DNA of 38,052 bases from Sphingomonadales bacterium. Its GTDB lineage: Bacteria > Pseudomonadota > Alphaproteobacteria > Sphingomonadales > Sphingomonadaceae. The DNA lies in contig JAGXTB010000215.1 in NCBI GenBank assembly GCA_018334165.1, positions 1-38,052 on the forward strand. The letters run 5' to 3'. The notes under the pieces are model-generated. The model had not been told where the DNA came from, made no database searches, and was given only the letters and a program-made list of their open reading frames with translations. The first letter of the stretch is position 1, and the number at the start of each line of letters is the position of its first letter. The position numbers and the translations under genes were made by a program. Shown piece by piece: positions 29,295 to 37,173 of the stretch.

Positions 29295-29693
29295 ATGGCA
29301 AAGGTTCGATCCGTGCTGCTGGCCGCCGCGGTCTATTGGGCCGTGGTCTTTGCCTTTGCCTTCGTGCTGGGGATTGTCCGCACGCTGTGGCTGGCCCCGC
29401 GGCTGGGCGAGCTGGCGGCGACCCTGTGCGAGTTGCCGCTGGTGCTGACGGTCAGCTGGCTGACGGCGAAGCGCGTTACTCGCGGCTTTGGCGTGAACGC
29501 GCCGGGGGAGGCGCTGGCCACGGGGCTGATTGCCTTCACGCTGCTGATGCTGGCCGAACTGGCGCTGGCGCGGGTGCTGGCCGGGCAATCGGTGGGCCAA
29601 TGGGCGGCGGGGCTGACGACCCCTGCCGGCATGCTGGGGCTGGCGGGGCAAGTGGGCTTTGCGTTGATGCCGTGGTGGGTACGGGAGCGTTAG
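29295..29693 (+). CDS. Hypothetical four-TM membrane protein
   Basis: MAKVRSVLLAAAVYWAVVFAFAFVLGIVRTLWLAPRLGELAATL...; hydrophobic helices. Confidence 0.7.
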   Translation: MAKVRSVLLAAAVYWAVVFAFAFVLGIVRTLWLAPRLGELAATLCELPLVLTVSWLTAKRVTRGFGVNAPGEALATGLIAFTLLMLAELALARVLAGQSVGQWAAGLTTPAGMLGLAGQVGFALMPWWVRER

Positions 29694-29728
29694 TTACCAA
29701 CCATACTTCACCACCTCTCCTGACCGTC

Positions 29729-29749
29729 ATCCCGGACTTGATCCGGGAT
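29729..29749. repeat. REP-like palindrome
   Basis: ATCCCGGA-CTTGA-TCCGGGAT, perfect 8-bp arms. Confidence 0.75.
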
Positions 29750-29767
29750 CCCGCTTTTCTTTTTGGT

Positions 29768-29962
29768 TCACGCAAAGACGCCAAGACGCCAAGTGACCGC
29801 GCGCGGGACGGGGGTGGGGTGCCGTTCGGATGGAGCGCGCAAGGGCGAGGTCAAAAGCAGAGGCGGCTGCGCCGCAGGCTGTCATTGCCTGCCTTCACTG
29901 CTGGCGCTGGGGTCGAGTCACGGCGGCGCGATCAAGCGCGGCATCTTGGCGTCTTTGGGTGA
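29768..29962. mobile_element. MITE-like element with ~18-bp terminal inverted repeats
   Basis: Left TCACGCAAAGACGCCAAG (29768-29785), right CTTGGCGTCTTTGGGTGA (29945-29962); inverted match 17/18. Confidence 0.55.
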
Positions 29963-30023
29963 TGCTCTTAGGGGGTGCGGATTGGGGTTGTTGCAACTGT
30001 CACTGTCGCTCGACTCCATAATC

Positions 30024-30434
30024 CTACGATCCTGGCGAGATTATCTCCAAATCTGGAAAGTAAGTGGAAACCTTCTTTGTGTCTCGAGTGATCAGTGGTT
30101 TCTTTTCGGTTTCGGCAAGCGCCCCGATGAAAAAATCTGGTAGGACCCCTTCCTTTGGACCCTTGTTCTCTTCTTTGTACTTACGGAACGCCTTTGCAGC
30201 CCTAAAAAGTGCAGCGTCCGTGTAGCCGCAGCGGGCAAGAGCGAGAGCTGAGATTGCCTCATCGACTTCCGCTACGCTTTTCATTCCATATGATAGCTCA
30301 CTGTAAGCGGCATCAGACACAAAAACTGGGCCAAGCGCTTTGGCCTTTGCGATATGATCGCGGCACCATTGATGATCTTTAGCATCAGTCTCGAGCAATT
30401 CGAACAAAACGCTTGTATCGACAAATGACGTCAT
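30024..30434 (-). CDS. PIN domain (VapC-like) ribonuclease
   Basis: MTSFVDTSVLFE, SELSYG, LPDFFIGALAE, LITRDTKKVSTYFPDLEII: all PIN acidic positions. Confidence 0.88.
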   Translation of the reverse strand: MTSFVDTSVLFELLETDAKDHQWCRDHIAKAKALGPVFVSDAAYSELSYGMKSVAEVDEAISALALARCGYTDAALFRAAKAFRKYKEENKGPKEGVLPDFFIGALAETEKKPLITRDTKKVSTYFPDLEIISPGS

Positions 30435-31516
30435 TCGCCCCTCGTCATCGCTAATATGTCCTCAGCGGACATATCTGGTGAAATTCCTCGATCCTTTAGT
30501 TCCTGAATAGCATTTGCGACTCTGCTTTTGACGAAACTTGTAACGTCGAATGAGTCTAGTTCATCAACTTCAAATGTAACAAATCCAGCGATATAAGTCG
30601 CGAGCATGGCGCATGCGCGAGGAATCGCTTTGCGCGCAGTCGCGTCTTCAGGATGAAATGCGCCAACAGGATTTGGATCGTTCGCAAAGTGGTTCAACTG
30701 CGGCAGCTGAACCGCCTGGCGCTCGCGAGTAGCATCTTCGTTCAGTCGGTTAACCCCACCACACGCCGAATAGAGCGCGCAAAAGTTTGTCGCCGCAAGA
30801 TCTTTCTGCAGACTTCGCGCTCCGCTAATTGATGGGTAGCCCGACTTACTAAGAAGCCCAAGAAGTGAATTTCCGTCACTAACTTGATCCGCCATGCCAA
30901 CGGAAAGTAGATATCTGTCCAATGCGAGGAACAATCCGTTGAGCCACCATTGTTCAGGTTTTGTCGATTCGAAATCTCGAACTCGCCCTAGTTTATATAG
31001 ATAGCTTAGATTTGTTGCGAGTTTTCGACTGGTCTTCGCTCTATATCTGGAATCATTGGAAACAAAAGTTTCAATATCGTTCGCAGAAATAGATCTTGTG
31101 TTCCAAGCTAACTGACTCCCGACCCGATCTGCCAGATAATGGAAAGCCCACAGCGCAGGTCGAGATTGATAAGGTGCCGCCCTCTTCCAGTGCCCGACCC
31201 TGCTTAAATGGAACGCTACGAGAGCGAGCCTGTCAAAATGCGCAGAGTGCTTAAAATTTATTGCTTGAAAAACTAGCTCATCGACGCAGACAAAATCGAT
31301 ACCATTTCGAATCTGATTGAATAAAAAAAAGTTTAGCGGGATGTAATCAGGCCTATCAATAGAGATAATGCGCTTTCGGAATTCGCTGCGTGTGACATCC
31401 CGAAGTTGGCCCTCGAACCCAATTCTTATTACTCGATGCAATTCAGCAAAACCGCGAGTTTCCGGCCCCCAGCTAAAGTTCTTAGTGAAACTTCCAGGAT
31501 GCCACTCATCTAGCAT
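30431..31516 (-). CDS. Uncharacterised 361-aa protein of MT-A70/PIN cassette
   Basis: Long ORF overlapping the PIN start by 4 nt and starting 2 nt after the MT-A70 stop. Confidence 0.8.
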   Translation of the reverse strand: MLDEWHPGSFTKNFSWGPETRGFAELHRVIRIGFEGQLRDVTRSEFRKRIISIDRPDYIPLNFFLFNQIRNGIDFVCVDELVFQAINFKHSAHFDRLALVAFHLSRVGHWKRAAPYQSRPALWAFHYLADRVGSQLAWNTRSISANDIETFVSNDSRYRAKTSRKLATNLSYLYKLGRVRDFESTKPEQWWLNGLFLALDRYLLSVGMADQVSDGNSLLGLLSKSGYPSISGARSLQKDLAATNFCALYSACGGVNRLNEDATRERQAVQLPQLNHFANDPNPVGAFHPEDATARKAIPRACAMLATYIAGFVTFEVDELDSFDVTSFVKSRVANAIQELKDRGISPDMSAEDILAMTRGE

Positions 31517-31518
31517 TG

Positions 31519-32160
31519 CTAGCCCACTACCTTCTTCAATTTAGACTGACTGTGATTTGAATAAGTGCGCCAGTCAATCTCATAGACTTCTGCTTGGTTG
31601 CCCCAAGCGTCCCAGCCAGGCCGCTTGCCTCGAGCGAACAGTTCGACTTGTGGTCCGGGGCTACAGGACTCTATGATCTTATATAGCTCGTCTGGCTTGC
31701 GACTGTGTTCACGCTTTTGTGTTGCCAGGAAATTGACCTGAGAACGTCCAGGTTGAAGCGTACGGGCACCCTTTCCGCGAACACCAAACAGAATGACCTC
31801 TGTCACATTGCGAAAATAGAATCCCACACCCCTGCCATCCGGCCCCCCGTCCTTGCGGACTTTGTGCCAAATTATGTTAGTCTTGTAGGTGAATCCCCAT
31901 GCTTCCATGACTTCCATGCCCTCTGCGAGGAGTGCGTTTGGAACCCAAAGATACAGGTGCGCAGGTTCGTCTGCGATTAGGCTGACAGGAAGTGCTTTAA
32001 TGTCCTCCAGATTCATTGTCCCATACCTGTTGAGACGCCTGTGCTCGGGAGCCATCTTGCCTGTGCGGTTCGCGAATCGCCAAGGGGGATCCGCCAAAAT
32101 AGTTCGGAACTTCTTCCCCTCAAAATAGGTCGCAAAGTCTTTGACTGCTGAGAGTGTCAT
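31519..32160 (-). CDS. MT-A70 family adenine methyltransferase
   Basis: ADPPWRFANRTGKMAPEHRRLNRYGTMNLEDIKALPV...HLYLWVPNALLAEGMEVMEAWGFTYKTNIIWHK; DPPW catalytic motif. Confidence 0.92.
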   Translation of the reverse strand: MTLSAVKDFATYFEGKKFRTILADPPWRFANRTGKMAPEHRRLNRYGTMNLEDIKALPVSLIADEPAHLYLWVPNALLAEGMEVMEAWGFTYKTNIIWHKVRKDGGPDGRGVGFYFRNVTEVILFGVRGKGARTLQPGRSQVNFLATQKREHSRKPDELYKIIESCSPGPQVELFARGKRPGWDAWGNQAEVYEIDWRTYSNHSQSKLKKVVG

Positions 32161-32164
32161 GGAG

Positions 32165-33232
32165 TCACTCCGCCGCTACACCGGAGCTACCAAACATATC
32201 CGGCTCACTCCCGGCCTCAACCTCCAGGTCGTTCGCCCCGGCAATGTCGCTCTTAGCCTTGCGGCGTGAGTCAAAGCTCGACCACACGTCGTTCCAGTTC
32301 CCGCGGGTCGCGGCTTTCGAATACTCGGTTGCGCGGGTTTCGAAGAAGTTGGCGTGTTCTACGCCGTTGAGCAGCGGGGCGAGCCAGGGGAGGGGGTGGT
32401 CTTCGATCATGTAGATCGCGGGCAGGCCCAGCTGGCTAAGCCGCCAGTCGGCGATGTAGCGGATGTAGCGTTTGATTTCCTTGGGGCTCATGCCGGGGAC
32501 CGGGCCGAGCTCAAACGCGAGGTCGATGAAGTTGTCTTCCAGCCGCACGGTCTTCTGGCAGCAGTCGATGATGTCTTCCTTGACCGACTTGGTCAGGCAC
32601 TGACGCTCGGCGCAGAAGGCGTGGAACAGCTTGATGATGCCTTCGCAGTGGAGGCTTTCGTCGCGCACCGACCAGGATACGATCTGGCCCATGCCCTTCA
32701 TCTTGTTGAAGCGCGGGAAGTTCATCAGCATGGCGAAGCTGGCGAACAGCTGCATGCCTTCGGTGAAGCCGCCGAACATGGCGAGCGTGCGGGCGATATC
32801 CTCGTCGCTATCGACCCCGAAAGTGTGCATGTAGCTGCACTTTTCGGCCATTTCGCTGTATTCGAGGAAGGCGCTGTATTCGCTTTCGGGCATGCCGATG
32901 GTGTCAAGCAGGTGCGAATAGGCGGCGATGTGGACCGTCTCCATGTTGCTGAACGCGGCCAGCATCATCTTGACTTCGGTCGGCTTGAACACCCGGCCGT
33001 ACTGCTCGTGATAGCAGTTCTGCACCTCGATATCGGCCTGGGTGAAGAAGCGGAAGATCTGCGTGAGCAGGTTCTTCTCATGCTCGGACAGCTTCTGCGC
33101 CCAGTCGCGGCAATCTTCGCCCAAAGGAACTTCCTCTGGCATCCAGTGGACCTGCTGCTGGCGCTTCCAGAACTCGTAAGCCCAGGGGTATTCGAACGGC
33201 TTGTAGCTTTTGCGGGCTTCGAGCAGGGGCAT
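32165..33232 (-). CDS. nrdB: Ribonucleotide reductase subunit beta
   Basis: EKNLLTQIFRFFTQADIEVQNCYHEQY...NMETVHIAAYSHLLDTIG...SWSVRDESLHCEGI. Confidence 0.96.
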   Translation of the reverse strand: MPLLEARKSYKPFEYPWAYEFWKRQQQVHWMPEEVPLGEDCRDWAQKLSEHEKNLLTQIFRFFTQADIEVQNCYHEQYGRVFKPTEVKMMLAAFSNMETVHIAAYSHLLDTIGMPESEYSAFLEYSEMAEKCSYMHTFGVDSDEDIARTLAMFGGFTEGMQLFASFAMLMNFPRFNKMKGMGQIVSWSVRDESLHCEGIIKLFHAFCAERQCLTKSVKEDIIDCCQKTVRLEDNFIDLAFELGPVPGMSPKEIKRYIRYIADWRLSQLGLPAIYMIEDHPLPWLAPLLNGVEHANFFETRATEYSKAATRGNWNDVWSSFDSRRKAKSDIAGANDLEVEAGSEPDMFGSSGVAAE

Positions 33233-33334
33233 CTTACGACTCCGGAATTGAACGGTTGCAAGGGGTAGCGCAGATCACCGCGCGGCGCGATTGCGGCGGG
33301 GGCGATTGGCTGGGGATAGGGTGGGGATAGGCGC

Positions 33335-33712
33335 TCAGTTCCAGAACCAGCCCGGTTTCTGCGCGCGGGCCTTTCGGCCCCGTAACATCGAAATGTAGAG
33401 CCACAGGCCTGAGAAGCTGAAGAACACCAGCGCCAGCCCCGCCGCGATCGAAATCCCCACGCCGGTTGGCCCAAATTCCTCGCCGCCGTGCAGGTGACGC
33501 AGGAAGCTGACCCAGGCGCGCGCGCCGTTGGGGTCGGGCTTGGGGCGGCAGATCATGCTTTCGGGACAGACGAAGCCCGCGGGCGCTGCGGCCACCGGCT
33601 GCGGCTCGCGGTCCGCGACGATCGCGGCGAACTGGCTCATCACGCCGGTCACCGCGATCCACAGCAGGATCACGCCGAAAATCACCGACAACCAGCGGTG
33701 CCACTTGCGCAT
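33335..33712 (-). CDS. PepSY-TM-like membrane protein
   Basis: MRKWHRWLSVIFGVILLWIAVTGVMSQF...HLHGGEEFGPTGVGISIAAGLALVFFSFSGLWLYISM. Confidence 0.7.
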   Translation of the reverse strand: MRKWHRWLSVIFGVILLWIAVTGVMSQFAAIVADREPQPVAAAPAGFVCPESMICRPKPDPNGARAWVSFLRHLHGGEEFGPTGVGISIAAGLALVFFSFSGLWLYISMLRGRKARAQKPGWFWN

Positions 33713-33754
33713 CAAACGAGACTCCAAAGAAGGAAAAGGCGATCGCCGCGCGTG

Positions 33755-34027
33755 TCACAGCTCGATCGTCCGGATGCCCTGAACCGGACCAAGCAGTCCA
33801 AATGTCAATGCCGCGGCGAACACCAGCATGATGACAGCGCCAATCATCATCAGGCGGCCAAAGCGATTGAGCTGTGCCAATGTCGTGGGCTGGCTCTTGA
33901 TCGGCTGGCCTGGCGGCTCGCGCCCCGCCCCAGGATGCGTATCCATTCGGGCAAACCGCAAACCGCTCGCAAAAACGCCCGCGCAGATCGCGGCGCTGAT
34001 ACCAAGGAAGACCCAGCCGTCAGTCAT
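33755..34027 (-). CDS. Small hypothetical two-TM protein
   Basis: 90 aa, N- and C-terminal hydrophobic helices. Confidence 0.55.
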   Translation of the reverse strand: MTDGWVFLGISAAICAGVFASGLRFARMDTHPGAGREPPGQPIKSQPTTLAQLNRFGRLMMIGAVIMLVFAAALTFGLLGPVQGIRTIEL

Positions 34028-34037
34028 CGGCCATGCC

Positions 34038-34460
34038 TCACTGATCGAGCCGCTTGGCTTCGGTCACCGGCAGCCCGGCTTCGGTGGGGACATAGATCAT
34101 CTGCGCTTTGGATTCTTCAAGCGCCTGGATCTGCAGATAGCGCAAATAGCCTTCGGGCCCGCCCAGCGAATCCTGCAGGATCTTGTTGGCCTTGGCTGCA
34201 CCCTCGGCGCGGATCACTTCGGCCTCAGCCAGGCTGACCGCGCTTTCCTTCTTGGCGCGGGCCTCAAGGATCGCGACCTGGCGTGAGCTTTGCGCTTCGG
34301 CCAGCGCGGCTTCGCCGGCCAGCCGCTGCTGATAGACGCGGTACTGCGGCCAGCCGATCAGCAGGCCGACCAGGACGAGCGCGCCGATCACCAGCGCGGC
34401 GAGCGAACATCCGCTTTTCGATTCCATCATGCTCTCCAGCGAGGGCTTCAGCTTGCTCAT
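34038..34460 (-). CDS. Short protein with TM anchor and SPFH/band-7-type C-terminal helix
   Basis: EARAKKESAVSLAEAEVIRAEGAAKANKILQDSLGGPEGYLRYLQIQALEE resembles SPFH C-terminal region. Confidence 0.65.
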   Translation of the reverse strand: MSKLKPSLESMMESKSGCSLAALVIGALVLVGLLIGWPQYRVYQQRLAGEAALAEAQSSRQVAILEARAKKESAVSLAEAEVIRAEGAAKANKILQDSLGGPEGYLRYLQIQALEESKAQMIYVPTEAGLPVTEAKRLDQ

Positions 34461-34481
34461 CCTACTGGCAGCTCAGGCACT
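34461..34481. repeat. 21-bp direct repeat, copy A (nrdA 3'-end duplicate)
   Basis: CCTACTGGCAGCTCAGGCACT identical to 34874-34894. Confidence 0.95.
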
Positions 34482-34840
34482 TAGCGTCCCGTAGATTGGG
34501 TCAAGGCAGACCCTGCGACAGACTTGAACTCGGCGACAGTGAGTGAGCCAGGGTGCGATAGTTCTTTGGAAGCCAAAGAGGCTACTCTTCGAGACGTACT
34601 TTCAGCCAAGGCATTCGAAACAGTAGAAAATGGCAAGGGGCTGGGCTTCCAATCACGTGCTTGCGTCAGCGCCGACGCCGCTACTGCGCGGCGTTCGCTC
34701 AGGCTCAACTGGGCCGGGTCCGTCAAGCCGAGCGAAGCAAGTCGCGCAACTCGCTGCGACGTTGTTTCGAAATTTTGCCTAGGGAATCCCAATCCAAATA
34801 GCCCTGAACGGCTTGGATATCCCGGTGGGAGCATGGCCAT
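34481..34840 (-). CDS. Small protein with two internal ~34-aa repeats
   Basis: AGGAGG SD upstream of ATG 34840; SQRVARLASLGLTDPAQLSLSERRAVAASALTQA vs SRRVASLASKELSHPGSLTVAEFKSVAGSALTQS. Confidence 0.75.
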   Translation of the reverse strand: MAMLPPGYPSRSGLFGLGFPRQNFETTSQRVARLASLGLTDPAQLSLSERRAVAASALTQARDWKPSPLPFSTVSNALAESTSRRVASLASKELSHPGSLTVAEFKSVAGSALTQSTGR

Positions 34841-34873
34841 CTCTTGTACCTCCTGGGTCAATTTCGAGAACTG

Positions 34874-34894
34874 CCTACTGGCAGCTCAGGCACT
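34874..34894. repeat. 21-bp direct repeat, copy B (native nrdA 3' end)
   Basis: Encodes the CLSCQ-stop terminus of NrdA. Confidence 0.95.
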
Positions 34895-36920
34895 CGTCGT
34901 AATCGGTGGTGGGCAGCTCGTAAGTGGCGGGCTCGGTGGTATTGTCCGCCTCGACCCCGCCGGCGAACCCAGCGCGCTGGACCGACTTCGAGCGCAGGTA
35001 GTAGAGGCTCTTGATCCCCTTCTCCCAGGCCTGGAAGTGCAGCATGGCCAGATCCCACTTGTCGACATCGGCGGGGATGTAGAGGTTCAGCGACTGCGCC
35101 TGGTCGATATAGGGCGTGCGGTCGGCCGCGAATTCGAGCAGCCAGCGCTGGTCGATTTCGAAGCTGGTCTTGTAGACCGCCTTTTCCTCTGGCGAGAGGA
35201 AGTCGAGGTGCTGGACCGAGCCGCCGTGCTCAAGGATCGAGTTCCACACTGCGGTCGAATCCTTGCTCTTGGTTTGCAGCAAGGCCTCAAGGTAGGGGTT
35301 CTTGACCACGAAGCTGCCCGACAGCGTCTTGTGGGTATAGATGTTGGCCGGGATCGGCTCGATGCAGGCGCTGGTGCCGCCGCAGATGATCGAGATCGAC
35401 GCGGTCGGCGCGATTGCCATCTTGCAGCTGAAGCGCTGCATCACGCCCATGTCGGCCGCATCGGGGCAGGCGCCGCGTTCTTGCGCGAGCATCAGGCTGG
35501 CCTCATCGGCCTTGGCGGCGATGTGGCGGAACATCTTCAGGTTCCAGGCCTTGGCCATCGCGGTTTCGAAACCGATACCCTTCTTCTGCAGGAACGAGTG
35601 GAAACCCATCACGCCCATGCCGACCGAGCGTTCGCGCATGGCCGAATACTTGGCCCTGGCCATTTCGTCCGGCGCGCGGTCGATATAGTCCTGCAGCACG
35701 TTGTCGAGGAAGCGCAGCACGTCTTCGACGAACAGGTCTTCGCCCTGCCATTCGTCCCAGGTTTCCAGGTTGAGACTGGACAGGCAGCAGACCGCGGTGC
35801 GATCGTTGCCAAGGTGGTCCTTGCCGGTGGGGAGCGTGATTTCCGAGCACAAGTTCGAGGTCGAGACCTTCAGCCCCAGATCGCGGTGATGCTTGGGCAT
35901 CATCCGGTTCACGGTGTCAGAGAAGACGATGTAGGGTTCGCCCGTGGCGAGCCGGGTTTCGACCAGCTTCTGGAACAGGCTCCGCGCATCGACCGTGGCG
36001 CGGATCGACTGGTCCTTGGGCGAACGCAGGTGGAATTCGGCGCCGTCGCGCACGGCTTCCATGAATTCGTCGGTCAGCAGCACGCCGTGGTGCAGGTTGA
36101 GCGCCTTGCGGTTGAAATCGCCCGAAGGCTTGCGGATCTCGAGGAACTCCTCGATCTCGGGGTGCGAGACGTCGAGATAGCAGGCGGCCGAACCGCGCCG
36201 CAGCGAGCCTTGCGAAATGGCGAGCGTCAGGCTGTCCATCACCCGCACGAACGGAATGATGCCAGAGGTCTTACCGTTGAGGCCAACCGGCTCGCCGATC
36301 CCGCGAACATTGCCCCAATAGGTCCCGATCCCGCCGCCGCGGCTGGCCAGCCAGACGTTCTCGTTCCAGGTCCCGACGATGCCTTCCAGACTGTCCGAAA
36401 CCGAATTGAGGTAGCAGCTGATTGGCAGGCCGCGGTTGGTGCCGCCGTTCGACAGCACTGGCGTCGCCGGCATGAACCACAGGCGGCTGATGTAATCATA
36501 GAGCCGCTGGGCATGGGCCTCGTCATCGGCATAGGCCGCGGCGACGCGCGCGAAGAGGTCCTGATAGCGTTCGCCCGGGAGCAGGTAGCGATCGTCGAGC
36601 GTGTCCTTGCCGAAATCGGTCAGCAACGCATCGCGCGCGTGATCGACCTCGATCGCGAAGCGGCGGTCGTGGATCGCCTTGGAATCGTCTGCGTCTTTTT
36701 GCCCCATGCCCGCCCCAGCTGCGGCGGCAGTGATCGCACCGGCCAGCGCTTCGGCACCCAGCTTTGCCACCAGTGCGTCACTACCCTGATCGCTTTTCTC
36801 GGTCATTGCCACGGCGGGTTCCGCCTCCTTGCTCTTGCGAACCTTGGTCTTCACGTCGCCCGACGCGAGCGCTGCTTCCACTTCGGCCATGCCTGGCTCG
36901 TCTCCGTTCCTGAATTCCAC
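34875..36920 (-). CDS. nrdA: Ribonucleotide reductase subunit alpha
   Basis: SNLCSEITLP, PTASISIICGGTSACIEPIPANIYTHKTLSGSF, C-terminal CLSCQ redox pair. Confidence 0.96.
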   Translation of the reverse strand: MEFRNGDEPGMAEVEAALASGDVKTKVRKSKEAEPAVAMTEKSDQGSDALVAKLGAEALAGAITAAAAGAGMGQKDADDSKAIHDRRFAIEVDHARDALLTDFGKDTLDDRYLLPGERYQDLFARVAAAYADDEAHAQRLYDYISRLWFMPATPVLSNGGTNRGLPISCYLNSVSDSLEGIVGTWNENVWLASRGGGIGTYWGNVRGIGEPVGLNGKTSGIIPFVRVMDSLTLAISQGSLRRGSAACYLDVSHPEIEEFLEIRKPSGDFNRKALNLHHGVLLTDEFMEAVRDGAEFHLRSPKDQSIRATVDARSLFQKLVETRLATGEPYIVFSDTVNRMMPKHHRDLGLKVSTSNLCSEITLPTGKDHLGNDRTAVCCLSSLNLETWDEWQGEDLFVEDVLRFLDNVLQDYIDRAPDEMARAKYSAMRERSVGMGVMGFHSFLQKKGIGFETAMAKAWNLKMFRHIAAKADEASLMLAQERGACPDAADMGVMQRFSCKMAIAPTASISIICGGTSACIEPIPANIYTHKTLSGSFVVKNPYLEALLQTKSKDSTAVWNSILEHGGSVQHLDFLSPEEKAVYKTSFEIDQRWLLEFAADRTPYIDQAQSLNLYIPADVDKWDLAMLHFQAWEKGIKSLYYLRSKSVQRAGFAGGVEADNTTEPATYELPTTDYDECLSCQ

Positions 36921-37159
36921 GCCTTCGCCCCCAAAATCCCGATGCCGCCTAGGCGACTGTCAATGTTCCACATTCGTTCGAATCAGCGAGCGACCGCCGA
37001 TCCTACCAGACCAGGAGAACGAAACGAGAAAAAGTTATCCCGATTTCATCCCCAGTCCTGGCCCTTCAAGGTCCCTTCCCAGGCCAGACTCGCCCCCGAT
37101 GCGCGAATCGCGCCCAAGTGACTGAATCTAGGTCTAGTGGGTCCCCCCGGTTGCCGGAC

Positions 37160-37173
37160 CACTATCCATAGTG
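37160..37173. promoter_or_regulatory. Putative NrdR box upstream of nrdA
   Basis: Perfect palindrome CACTAT-CC-ATAGTG; weaker related site ATCTAGGTCTAGTG at 37126-37139. Confidence 0.5.

Noticed and set aside
29905-29930. Possible partial duplicate of the nrdB 3' end (GAGTCAC) at the far side of the MT-A70 cassette
   Set aside because: Only a 7-nt match with differing flanks; expected by chance, not evidence of an attachment-site duplication.
29763-30143. 126-aa plus-strand ORF over the inverted-repeat element
   Set aside because: Overlaps the repeat element and the 3' end of the PIN gene; no coding-like composition.
34524-37121. 865-aa plus-strand ORF opposite nrdA
   Set aside because: Antisense shadow of nrdA, which carries all class I RNR motifs.
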